The position numbers and the translations under genes were made by a program. The notes beneath the pieces are model-generated. The model was given only the letters and a program-made list of their open reading frames with translations, was not told the DNA's origin and made no database searches. Below, piece by piece: positions 8,906-15,744 of a stretch of DNA of 32,904 bases. The first letter of the stretch is position 1. Every line of letters starts with the position of its first letter. Origin of the DNA: an uncultured Prochlorococcus sp. (lineage in GTDB: Bacteria; Cyanobacteriota; Cyanobacteriia; PCC-6307; Cyanobiaceae). The stretch covers positions 1-32,904 of the forward strand of contig CACJAC010000013.1 of the NCBI GenBank assembly GCA_902591275.1, read 5' to 3'.

Positions 8906-8985
8906 TAATTCATAAACCATTTCTTTTCGATCATTTAAATCATCTAAAAGAGACTCTTTTTAAAAGTCTTCCTTTGCTTTTTCTT
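8804..8985 (-). pseudogene. Fragment of a small secreted-protein family gene
   Basis: The minus-strand frame reads ESLLDDLNDRKEMVYELVEE then RSAKDLPTTYNDLALFSKNI and ends at a TAG at 8804-8806. An in-frame stop (TAA at about 8960) precedes it, so the N-terminus is lost. The ERSAKDLPTTY and E/K-DP-x-Q-A segments match the downstream frame of the pseudogene at 14445-14683. Both appear to be remnants of one gene family; no function is known. Confidence 0.5.
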
Positions 8986-9194
8986 CCTTGCACTCCAGCC
9001 CATGGCCAACCTGAATTTTTAAGTAATGAGGAATTGCTTGAGAACAGCTCCAAAAAGCATGCTACAACTTGTAAATCTCTTGGTGCGATTTAGGTGCAGA
9101 TTTCAATAATCAAACTCTATAAAGTACTATAGGAATTACGGACGTTACGAAAGAAATTTTTAGATTGATTGACATGAATGACGTTTCGAGATTT

Positions 9195-9267
9195 GGGGCC
9201 ATAGCTCAGCTGGTAGAGCACCTGCATGGCATGCAGGGGGTCAGGGATTCGAGTTCCCTTGGCTCCA
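9195..9267 (+). tRNA. tRNA-Ala (anticodon GGC)
   Basis: A complete cloverleaf. The acceptor stem GGGGCCA / TGGCTCC includes the G3-U70 wobble pair that marks alanine tRNAs. The D arm is AGCTCAGCTGGTAGAGCA, the anticodon arm CCTGC-ATGGCAT-GCAGG has GGC at positions 34-36, and the T arm is AGGGA-TTCGAGT-TCCCT, with discriminator A. CCA is not encoded, as usual in cyanobacteria. A 3'-half copy in the same orientation lies near 26611-26659, so this gene is a candidate integration site. Confidence 0.96.
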
Positions 9268-9290
9268 CTTAATTTTCTTAGTGATAGCAA
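9222..9290 (+). repeat. Left att-like repeat (tRNA-Ala 3' half and flank)
   Basis: From the anticodon loop (ATGGCATGCAGGGG) to GTGATAGC about 20 nt beyond the tRNA, this matches 26614-26683, allowing substitutions and small indels. A repeated tRNA 3' end in direct orientation is the usual mark of site-specific integration. Confidence 0.55.
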
Positions 9291-9394
9291 TCGTTTCAGG
9301 TGATTCTCACTTTTCTGCTGAGATAATTCGACTTGAATGTGGAGAAGATGGAACTTGCGTCAAAGATGGTTGGGTAAGGAAATTAAAAAATTAG
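9281..9394 (+). CDS. Small ORF or gene fragment beside the tRNA
   Basis: A GTG-started 37-codon frame reading VIAIVSGDSHFSAEIIRLEC and then GEDGTCVKDGWVRKLKN-stop, with two cysteines 6 residues apart. It begins in the GTGATAGC box shared with the right-hand tRNA remnant. It reads as convincing protein but has no good N-terminus. It may be the tail of a gene whose 5' end was replaced when the island inserted, or a real tiny protein. Confidence 0.35.
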   Translation: MIAIVSGDSHFSAEIIRLECGEDGTCVKDGWVRKLKN

Positions 9395-9555
9395 CTTATT
9401 TTTTTTTATAATATTTAATATGAGTTTTTGACTATGCCAAATTAATTTTGAGAGATCTTTTAGAGGGATTTTTTTATTGGAGTTTTAGCATTAGCTTTGG
9501 AAAGTATGAAGGCATAAGCATATAAGATATATAATTTAAAGTAAATTTTAGAAAA

Positions 9556-10299
9556 ATGTCTTCAAAAAATAATCCTTGGTACTTTGGTGATTATTCGGGA
9601 GGTTTTCCTGGAGTAAATTACAACAAGATTATTTACTTGGTAACTATCTTATTATTTATGAATATTTCTATATCAACTGAAGAATCTGTCGCATCTTCGA
9701 ATGATATATCTTCCATATTAGATTATTTCTTAAAACTTGTTCAGGTTTTCTTCGTTACTGACTATATTGGAAAAATTGCTAATAGTTGGTCAAATAAGGA
9801 TTATCAAATCCCTGCTTTAATTAATTCTATTATTAATATAAGATCATTATTTGATCTCGGTTCTTTGTTTGCCTTGATCTTGCCTATTTTACCTAAGGAA
9901 AGTCCAATCCTTTTGGCTATTTATATTATCAAGATGGGATTTACTATTTATCAATCAGAACTTAGAGAAATAATTAATAGACTAAAATTTATCATTTTTC
10001 ATAACCCAACAAAAACTTTTTTTCCTATGATTCTTTTGTCTGTTTTGAGCTATGTATTTGCAACCTTAATATATTTGGCAGAAAGAAGTAATGACCCTGA
10101 GCATTTTGGATCAATCCCTAGAGCTTTGTGGTTTTCGATTACAATGATAAGCTTTGCTTTTGATGGGTTAATACCTGAATCTTTATTAGGAAAAGTTATT
10201 ACCACAATATTTGGTTTATTAGGATTGGTATGCATAGCTTTATTGACAGCAAATATCATAGATAGCAATACCGAGTATGATAATCAAATCGAGGGTTAG
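9556..10299 (+). CDS. Voltage-gated-channel-like membrane protein with non-canonical filter
   Basis: 247 residues with five or six hydrophobic segments (about 22-42, 55-75, 95-125, 150-172, 205-233). The C-terminal part matches the S5-pore-S6 module of tetrameric cation channels. S5 ends YLAERSND, the pore helix is PRALWFSITMIS, and S6 follows in GKVITTIFGLLGLVCIALLTAN. The selectivity filter is abnormal: where potassium channels have TVGYGD, this protein has SFAFDG, so K+ selectivity is not expected. No arginine-rich S4 is visible, so voltage sensing is doubtful. It precedes a solute-binding protein and an amino-acid-type symporter, suggesting a shared transport role. It could conduct another cation or act without conduction. 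Confidence 0.65.
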   Translation: MSSKNNPWYFGDYSGGFPGVNYNKIIYLVTILLFMNISISTEESVASSNDISSILDYFLKLVQVFFVTDYIGKIANSWSNKDYQIPALINSIINIRSLFDLGSLFALILPILPKESPILLAIYIIKMGFTIYQSELREIINRLKFIIFHNPTKTFFPMILLSVLSYVFATLIYLAERSNDPEHFGSIPRALWFSITMISFAFDGLIPESLLGKVITTIFGLLGLVCIALLTANIIDSNTEYDNQIEG

Positions 10300-10389
10300 A
10301 TTTAGTTCGCGTTTGAACATTTTTCTATCAATGCTTCAAATTTAATGAAAGTAAGGTTTGTTGCAATTAAATAAGCATGCGGAGGATTT

Positions 10390-10403
10390 GTATTAATTGA
10401 TAC
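10390..10403. promoter_or_regulatory. Imperfect palindrome upstream of the solute-binding-protein gene
   Basis: GTATTAATTGATAC differs by one base from the perfect palindrome GTATTAATTAATAC at 21661-21674 upstream of the TonB-dependent receptor gene. It lies about 82 bp before the ATG at 10485. It is a candidate operator shared by two uptake genes, though AT-rich palindromes also arise by chance here. Confidence 0.3.
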
Positions 10404-10484
10404 ATAATTTTGAAATATCTTAATCTTTACTTAATCTAGTTACTGTTACTTAGTACATAAAATTTATTGAATGCAAATTACCCT

Positions 10485-11342
10485 ATGAGACTGTTTCTAA
10501 GGTATCTTCTGATATTTGTTCTTGCTTTTTTTCCTTTATCTGGAGAAGTCAAAGCATCCTCTGAGTTAGATGCACCTCAAATTGACTATATAAATAAAAT
10601 CAAAGAGAGAGGTTTTCTAAAAGTTGGTTTACCACCATACGTTACTCCCCCTTTCTATTACCCCGACGAAAAGACAGGTAAAATGGCTGGATATGATATA
10701 GACCTTGTCACTGGTTTTGCGAATAAATTGGGGGTTGAAGTCGAGTTTGATCGTGACTCAAAGGATTTTAACGATACAGTTTTTAGAGCTGGAAAAGGTG
10801 ATTTTGATTTAGCTATAGGGAAATTAAGCACTACTTATAAGAGGATGTCAGATACTCATCCACATGAATATATGAATTTTAGGCAAGCACTTCTTGTTAA
10901 TAGAAGATTTGTTGCATCTATAGATAGAGGCTTATCAGAAGATATTTTGGGGCAGGATCTTCTGAATTCTAAAATGAAGGTAGGAATAATAGGAGGTTCT
11001 TCATGGGAGTCTTATGCAAATCAATTTATGCCTTCAGCCCAGAAAATAGGTTATAAGGATTGGCCAGCCGTTAAGAAGGCTTTATTTGAAACTAATGAGA
11101 TAGATGCAATATACAGGGATGCTACAGAGATAAAAAAAATAATCTACCAAGAACCTAATCTTTCGATTAAGTACGTTCCGATATTATTTAATGATGTAAA
11201 AGACGTTATATCTATTTTCCTTCCTACAGATGCAAATATTGCAATGTCAGATGTTTTAGATTTTTATTTAAGAGATTACGGGATAAAAGGCGATGCAGAA
11301 ATAATGGAGGAACTGTCAGATTTCTATAATCCTATTTCCTGA
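10485..11342 (+). CDS. Periplasmic family 3 solute-binding protein
   Basis: About 285 residues from ATG 10485, which gives a clean signal peptide (MRLFLRYLLIFVLAFFPLSG, cleavage near KASS). The earlier TTG at 10467 would add six residues before it and is less likely. The mature part follows the SBP_bac_3 pattern for polar amino acids: ERGFLKVGLPPYVTPPFYY, GKMAGYDIDLVTGFANKLG, then GDFDLAIGKLSTTYKRMSD, where the Arg after the TT is the position that usually binds the ligand carboxylate, and KVGIIGGSSWESYA at the second lobe. No ABC permease follows; a symporter gene starts 34 nt downstream instead. It may therefore work with the symporter or the upstream channel-like protein. The ligand is inferred to be an amino acid or small carboxylate. 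Confidence 0.82.
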   Translation: MRLFLRYLLIFVLAFFPLSGEVKASSELDAPQIDYINKIKERGFLKVGLPPYVTPPFYYPDEKTGKMAGYDIDLVTGFANKLGVEVEFDRDSKDFNDTVFRAGKGDFDLAIGKLSTTYKRMSDTHPHEYMNFRQALLVNRRFVASIDRGLSEDILGQDLLNSKMKVGIIGGSSWESYANQFMPSAQKIGYKDWPAVKKALFETNEIDAIYRDATEIKKIIYQEPNLSIKYVPILFNDVKDVISIFLPTDANIAMSDVLDFYLRDYGIKGDAEIMEELSDFYNPIS

Positions 11343-11376
11343 TTATTTATTTCCCCCATCATTTGTTTATTAAATT

Positions 11377-12666
11377 ATGAATTATTTAAAGATCAAGAAA
11401 TTTAGCCTAAGGCTTCGTTCAGTTAAGTATTTTCTGACTCTTATTTTACCTGTTTCCATATTAATAGGTTATTTCTTCCCAACAGCTTCGGCACCTCTTA
11501 ATACGATTGGTGTCTCATTGATTAAGTTAATTACTTTCCCCGCAATTCCACTGGTGCTTTCAGCTGTTGTAATTTCAATAAGCTCACTTTTTGATTTCAC
11601 AGTAGCTAAAAAATCAAATAATATATTTGCGAGAAAATTAATATTAAACCTTCTTGGATTTATTTTCTTTTCTGCAGCTTTAGGAATTTTAGTCTCTTTA
11701 TTTATTAAACCAGGAATTCTCTCTCCTGAAGGTAAGTTATCTATAGGTAAATTCATGCTAGATACTACTGATATTCAAGTTAATATATTTAATTCTGAAT
11801 CAGATTCTGCAGTTAATAGTCAATTTAACTTCTTCCAAAGTCTGATACCTACAAATATTATTTCTGATGCAGCAAATAGTTCTACCTTAAGGATTATTAC
11901 TGGTTCAATCCTAACTGGTCTAGGATTGGCTGCTGTGCCTGAAGAGAAAGCCAAGCCAATAATTTCCTTTTTGAAATCTATAAATACTTTATCTGTGAAA
12001 GTTCTAGAAGAGCTTCTTGTTCTTTCACCCTTGATGCTAATTTGTTTAATTGCTGGAGCATTTTCTTCAATAAGTACAGAGCTTATAATTACTCTTGTGA
12101 ATTTAACACTTTGTGTATTAGTTGGATCAATAGGTTTTCTTGGTTTATCTAAGTTCCTCTTTAGAAAATTTACTTCAACCGAGGAAAGGAAGCTTTTATC
12201 TACTAATCCACTTGATGATATTTATATGCTTGCTATTTCCACTGGAAGTAGTATGGCTTGTTATCCAACTATTGTTAATACTTTAAAGAATATAGGTAGA
12301 AAAGATAATGAAGTTGAGGCTTCTGCATCTATGAGTTTATTGTTAGCGAGATTAGGAAATATAATCTATAACGTAATTGTAATTATTTTTGCTTTAAATC
12401 TATATGATATTCGCATAACTAGTTTGATTTTAATTCAGGTACTTTTTATGGGTATACTGACAGGCATTGCAACAGCTGGGTTGACTGGTGTTGCAGTTCT
12501 TCCAAGTATTGGTGTAGCTTTAACATTCTTTAACTTACCTATCCCTCCAATACTTCTTTTAATTGTTGCGATTGACCCAATAATAGATTTGCTAAGATCA
12601 TCTATTACTGGAGTTTCTTCAATGGCACTAAGTACTATTGTTTGCAAGAGGGAGTTGCCAACCTAA
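11377..12666 (+). CDS. Dicarboxylate/amino-acid:cation symporter (SDF/EAAT family)
   Basis: A 429-residue, multi-TM transporter of the GltPh/DctA family, which couples uptake of glutamate, aspartate or C4-dicarboxylates to Na+ or H+. N-terminal helices start near residue 15, and TM2 reads KLITFPAIPLVLSAVV (family P-L-I/V-x pattern). The serine-rich hairpin 1 is replaced by STGSSMACYPTIVNTLKN (about 290-307). Hairpin 2 is TAGLTGVAVLPSIGVAL, and TM8 is VAIDPIIDLLRSSITGVSSM, keeping the two Asp and the Arg of D-xxx-D-xx-R. The usual downstream Asn (N401 in GltPh) is Gly here, so ion or substrate coupling may differ. It is cotranscribed with the binding protein 34 nt upstream. Confidence 0.83.
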   Translation: MNYLKIKKFSLRLRSVKYFLTLILPVSILIGYFFPTASAPLNTIGVSLIKLITFPAIPLVLSAVVISISSLFDFTVAKKSNNIFARKLILNLLGFIFFSAALGILVSLFIKPGILSPEGKLSIGKFMLDTTDIQVNIFNSESDSAVNSQFNFFQSLIPTNIISDAANSSTLRIITGSILTGLGLAAVPEEKAKPIISFLKSINTLSVKVLEELLVLSPLMLICLIAGAFSSISTELIITLVNLTLCVLVGSIGFLGLSKFLFRKFTSTEERKLLSTNPLDDIYMLAISTGSSMACYPTIVNTLKNIGRKDNEVEASASMSLLLARLGNIIYNVIVIIFALNLYDIRITSLILIQVLFMGILTGIATAGLTGVAVLPSIGVALTFFNLPIPPILLLIVAIDPIIDLLRSSITGVSSMALSTIVCKRELPT

Positions 12667-12934
12667 TTTTTAAGTAGATTTTAATTCAATATATTAGATA
12701 CGAATCAATCACTGCCTATTAAAACAGTTGGAATAAAGAGCGCTGATTGAGTTTTTTAATTACTCAGATTATGGTCTCATCACATCAGTTAAAAAAAGAC
12801 AATTGATAGCCATAAATCAAAATAAATCATAAGAAAATAATAAAAAGAATTTAAATGATCCAGTAAAGGGCTTCTAACAAATTATTTAAAAACTTTTAAT
12901 TATAATTTAATTCGTTATATTTTTAAAATCAAGA

Positions 12935-14317
12935 TTAGTCAGTAATTGATTCGTAAATAACTCTAACCAACATTCTGACTCCATCATCATTTTTTAATTT
13001 TTCATATGATGGTAAGCCAGATTTATTAAATTCCCTAAGATCCTCAAGTAATTCTGGATGAAATTGAAAGGTGAATGACCTCCTTTTGTGTTGCGTCTCA
13101 TAATCTGTATAGTTAATGCATGTTGCAGATACCTGTGTGCATAACTTTCCTTGAGCACTAGTTGAACAGACAATTTCAATTGAACTGGGTAAGCGTAAAA
13201 ACCAAGAAAAATCAGATACTGAAATTTTCTTTCTTACTGGTGCAATTGCATTATGGAGTTTCCCGAAAGCCCAATTTGCAAATAATATTGCTTCTTCATT
13301 TACTTCATCACTATGAAACATAACTATATTTAAATCTTTTTCGTAAGTTACTGACTGTTCGACTATTCCAATATCTTGTTCACTCGTTACTTCATGATGC
13401 AAAAGTAATTTAGAAAAATCTTTACTTTGATGTATTCCATTATGGGAATAATGTAATAATTCTACTTTACCAACTTCAGGTACTTCATTTAAAGCAACAG
13501 CAAAGCAAGGATGATCCCAACCTCTTGCGACTTCAACTGCAGGCAAATCATCTTCAGTATTATCATCTTTATAAATTGCAAGATTTTCGCCAGTTTTGAT
13601 GATTTCTTTGCATGTATTAATAAGGTTTTTGTAATGACAAGTTGATCCAATAGTTTCTGGTCTTAAAAGATTTATTATTTGATAAGTTGCCTTCTGTATA
13701 AGTCTTATGTGTGCTTGAGCAGCTAATTGATGACCAAGGCATATAAAAATTGAAGGAGCAGTTTTGAGTCCTCTTGAGAGTATTAAATCTTCTGTTAATT
13801 CTTGTAATTCCTCCAATGAAATATTTAATCCTTTAAAACTATTTGCATCTTTTAAAGTTGGATGACCTCCCTCAATAAAAACTGCTAGACAATTTTCAGT
13901 TAAACTTTTTAGTAATTGATTATTAAGTTGACCTGTTTTCCATAGAGGTATAAGTATTGAATCTGAATCTGCTATCAACTGGCATAAAGAAGCAATATTG
14001 CTTGAGGCTCTAACATCCTCACCGATTATATTTTTTCCAACATGATCAGCTGGTTCGATAATGCAAATTGAGTTCTTTATGATATTTGGAAAACTAAGAA
14101 TATCAACTAAATCTTGATTATTCTCTATTACTCTTTCAAATGGTTCACCTTTTCCCCATGAATTTTCTGTAAGAGATTTTGCTTTTTGTTTATGTAAATT
14201 TTTTAATAGACTTGCAGAAGTCCTATCATTAATAAAATCACCAAATAAAGTTTGAATAGATGAGAAATCCGATAACCCTGGCCTAAAGTATCCAGATTCT
14301 TTCCTTAAGAATTTCAT
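12935..14317 (-). CDS. Class I glutamine-amidotransferase-like protein, intact copy
   Basis: 460 residues. A class I GATase-type domain is visible. The nucleophile elbow SIFICLGHQLAA has Cys near 193, and FQFHPELLEDL supplies the His-Glu of the triad near 420-422. The distance between them (about 227 residues) is larger than in stand-alone GATases, owing to a central insert (about 240-330) with the conserved NEVPEVGKVELLHYSHNGIH. The N-terminal 110 residues (FRPGLSDFSSIQTLFGDFIN) have no family I recognise. No synthetase domain is attached, so an ammonia acceptor would be a partner protein, or the enzyme may hydrolyse another gamma-glutamyl compound. Its inverted paralogue at 1192-2565 carries a stop codon, leaving this as the only complete copy in the window. 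The gene stands alone, divergent from the fragment at 14445. Confidence 0.8.
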   Translation of the reverse strand: MKFLRKESGYFRPGLSDFSSIQTLFGDFINDRTSASLLKNLHKQKAKSLTENSWGKGEPFERVIENNQDLVDILSFPNIIKNSICIIEPADHVGKNIIGEDVRASSNIASLCQLIADSDSILIPLWKTGQLNNQLLKSLTENCLAVFIEGGHPTLKDANSFKGLNISLEELQELTEDLILSRGLKTAPSIFICLGHQLAAQAHIRLIQKATYQIINLLRPETIGSTCHYKNLINTCKEIIKTGENLAIYKDDNTEDDLPAVEVARGWDHPCFAVALNEVPEVGKVELLHYSHNGIHQSKDFSKLLLHHEVTSEQDIGIVEQSVTYEKDLNIVMFHSDEVNEEAILFANWAFGKLHNAIAPVRKKISVSDFSWFLRLPSSIEIVCSTSAQGKLCTQVSATCINYTDYETQHKRRSFTFQFHPELLEDLREFNKSGLPSYEKLKNDDGVRMLVRVIYESITD

Positions 14318-14444
14318 GGTTTTAAATCTACTACTTTTTATAATCTAAAAAATTTTTGATTATATAAATATCAATTTTTAGTGAATCTTGATATTCCATA
14401 TTTCAATTCAACAAGGAATTTTTGATGTATAAACAAATTTTCAA

Positions 14445-14683
14445 ATGAAACGCTTAATAAACCCACTACTAACTGAACTCGCTTTACCTACTGCTGTTAA
14501 TGCTGAAGTTGTGACTTACAAATGCATTGCAAAATATCATTTCTACATTAATGGTGAAGAAGAAATGCAGGAGAAAGATCAGCTAAAGATTTACCAACTA
14601 CATATAAAGAAGTAGCTCCATTATTAGAAGATATAAAAGACCCTGAAAGACAAGCTAGAAAAACTTTAGGACAAAATTATTAA
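14445..14683 (+). pseudogene. Frameshifted small secreted-protein gene with MKR leader
   Basis: Starts MKRLINPLLTELALPTAVNA, a full version of the secreted-protein leader seen in this organism, then AEVVTYKCIAKYHFYINGEEE. In the starting frame it ends at a TAG at 14613-14615 (56 codons). From about 14568 the next frame continues as GERSAKDLPTTYKEVAPLLE to a TAA at 14681-14683, and that part matches the remnant at 8804-8985. A single indel near 14560-14575 therefore seems to split one gene of about 79 codons. The alternative is that the short 56-residue product is functional. Confidence 0.6.
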
Positions 14684-14947
14684 AACTAAATTTAATAACT
14701 GGTAATTTAGAAGTTAGAAATAAAAAAAATATAAAATTGTTATTGCATTAACAATTTGGTTCAGGAACCATAGGACTCTAAAGACTTGCTTATTTGTATC
14801 GGTTTAGTTTTAAATAGGATTAATTATTTTTAGATAATGCAGATTCCAATTTTGGGAAAATTAATTTTATTATTTGCTCTTTATTGCATTTCTGATTTAT
14901 CAATAAAAAGGAATATTTTAAGACAAGCTGTTCGCAGGGCTAATAGA
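14570..14947 (+). repeat. Duplicated unit, better-preserved copy
   Basis: Counterpart of 8571-8905 in inverted orientation. Order: ERSAKDLPTTY coding segment, conserved noncoding structured segment, then a small ORF (14837-14965). The shared noncoding core from AGTTAGAAATA to GGTTCAGG is nearly identical in both copies, while coding parts have diverged or broken. Confidence 0.7.
14734..14771 (+). other. Conserved structured noncoding segment
   Basis: AAATTGTTA and TAACAATTT form a perfect 9-bp stem with a 6-nt loop (TTGCAT). Directly after comes TGGTTCAGGAACCA, a second palindrome. There is no T-run, so it is not a standard terminator. The first hairpin and its flanks are kept in the decayed copy at about 8700-8760, suggesting an RNA element or a protein-binding site. 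Confidence 0.4.
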
Positions 14948-14965
14948 GCTAGATCAATTTTTTAA
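14837..14965 (+). CDS. 42-residue basic membrane peptide
   Basis: MQIPILGKLILLFALYCISD followed by an arginine-rich tail (KRNILRQAVRRANRARSIF). One hydrophobic segment (about residues 4-18) plus a strongly basic C-terminus suggests a membrane-bound small protein. It is part of the duplicated unit, and its partner on the minus strand near 8571-8640 is broken. Its end overlaps the convergent DUF1651-like gene by 4 bp. Function unknown. Confidence 0.45.
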   Translation: MQIPILGKLILLFALYCISDLSIKRNILRQAVRRANRARSIF

Positions 14966-15213
14966 TTAAAATAGCTATTAAATATTGAAGTTTTTTTCCA
15001 ACCTTCCTCTAATAATTTTTTATATTCTTGTCTAGCAGCTTCTATAGTTTCAACTCTTGAACCCTTCATAACTGGCTTACTTGATCTCTTATAGACGCAG
15101 CCATAACTAATCATCATTGCATCAATATTCGGACTAGGTTTTGATACATCTTCAAATGGTTCAAATACTTTTATTCTCGATCTATCCTTATTTATCAAAG
15201 TAAATTTTTCCAT
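14962..15213 (-). CDS. DUF1651-like small protein
   Basis: 83 soluble residues. The C-terminal half RVETIEAARQEYKKLLEEGW resembles DUF1651, a family restricted largely to Prochlorococcus and marine Synechococcus, with its R-x-x-A-x-x-x-W/Y-x-x-L-x-x-x-G-W pattern. The N-terminal half (FTLINKDRSRIKVFEPFE) would form strands. No function is established for the family. The gene stands alone and is convergent with the 42-residue ORF. The family assignment is from memory of the pattern and should be confirmed by profile search. Confidence 0.6.
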   Translation of the reverse strand: MEKFTLINKDRSRIKVFEPFEDVSKPSPNIDAMMISYGCVYKRSSKPVMKGSRVETIEAARQEYKKLLEEGWKKTSIFNSYFN

Positions 15214-15387
15214 AAAATTATTATATTTACCGATACATATATAAGAGTCCTATTAGTCCTGAAATCCCTAATTATATGATGCCCTTCTAATTACGAAGGG
15301 ACTCAATTCTTATAATCCATTGATATAACTAGGTGTATGTTTAAAAACTAATATTATTGCGAAAAAAAATACGAAATCTATTGCATA

Positions 15388-15434
15388 ATTGACAGTCGAT
15401 CTAAAATAAGGGGCAATTAGATACTCTCTTTAAT
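15388..15434 (+). promoter_or_regulatory. Repeated promoter/leader element, copy 2
   Basis: ATTGACAGTCGATCTAAAAT followed by AAGGGGCAATTA is identical to copy 1 over 32 bases, then diverges (GATACTCTCTTTAAT) so that the hairpin is degraded. A protein-coding frame starts with TTG 47 nt from its first base. Confidence 0.55.
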
Positions 15435-15710
15435 TTGGAATTTCTTAGGAAATACAAAAAATATATAATTTATAGTCTTTGGGCTATTTTTCTTGTTCTT
15501 TCATTTAAGGGTCTATCAAATGGTCTCCTCATATTTTTCATAGCTATAGTTCAGATTAGTCTTAATATAATTAGCGGCGATTTTAAATTTAAAGAAGTAA
15601 TAAATACATCAACAAGTAAATTCATGAATAGTAGTGAAGGTGGTACTGGAAGTACTGGAGATTGTGGAGGAGGTGATGGTGGAGGTTGTGGAGGAGGTGA
15701 TGGAGACTAA
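15435..15710 (+). CDS. Small two-TM protein with Gly/Cys/Asp-rich tail
   Basis: 91 residues from a TTG start; there is no ATG in this frame after the stop at 15402, so an unusual start is required. Basic N-terminus (EFLRKYKKYI), two hydrophobic segments (about 10-25 and 28-47), a soluble linker, then a low-complexity tail starting GGTGSTGDCGGGDGGG with two Cys spaced by Gly and Asp. Such Gly-Cys tails occur at the C-termini of assorted bacterial membrane proteins and may bind metal or be processed; here the role is unknown. It sits directly behind leader-element copy 2 and is followed 4 nt later by an MKR mini-ORF. Confidence 0.55.
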   Translation: MEFLRKYKKYIIYSLWAIFLVLSFKGLSNGLLIFFIAIVQISLNIISGDFKFKEVINTSTSKFMNSSEGGTGSTGDCGGGDGGGCGGGDGD

Positions 15711-15714
15711 ATAA

Positions 15715-15744
15715 ATGAAACGCTTACTACTTGTAATTAATTAA
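15715..15744 (+). CDS. MKR-leader mini-ORF (MKRLLLVIN)
   Basis: Nine codons starting ATGAAACGCTTACTACTT, placed 4 nt after the Gly-rich gene. Its TAA shares a base with the ATG of the next gene (TAATG). It may be a signal-peptide stump or a coupling leader peptide. Confidence 0.35.
   Translation: MKRLLLVIN

Noticed and set aside
9030-9190. Possible LexA-like box (AAGTACTATAGG) before the tRNA
   Set aside because: Only a half-site resemblance, with no second half at proper spacing.
10467-10484. TTG 10467 as start of the solute-binding protein
   Set aside because: It adds NANYP before a signal peptide that starts perfectly at ATG 10485.
12667-12934. CAATCA…TGATTG inverted pair after the symporter as a terminator
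   Set aside because: Only 6 bp with a long loop; not convincing.
12994-13179. Small ORF in another frame on the same strand as the amidotransferase
   Set aside because: A sister shadow appears at the same place in the other paralogue (2321-2506), which only reflects the conserved main frame.
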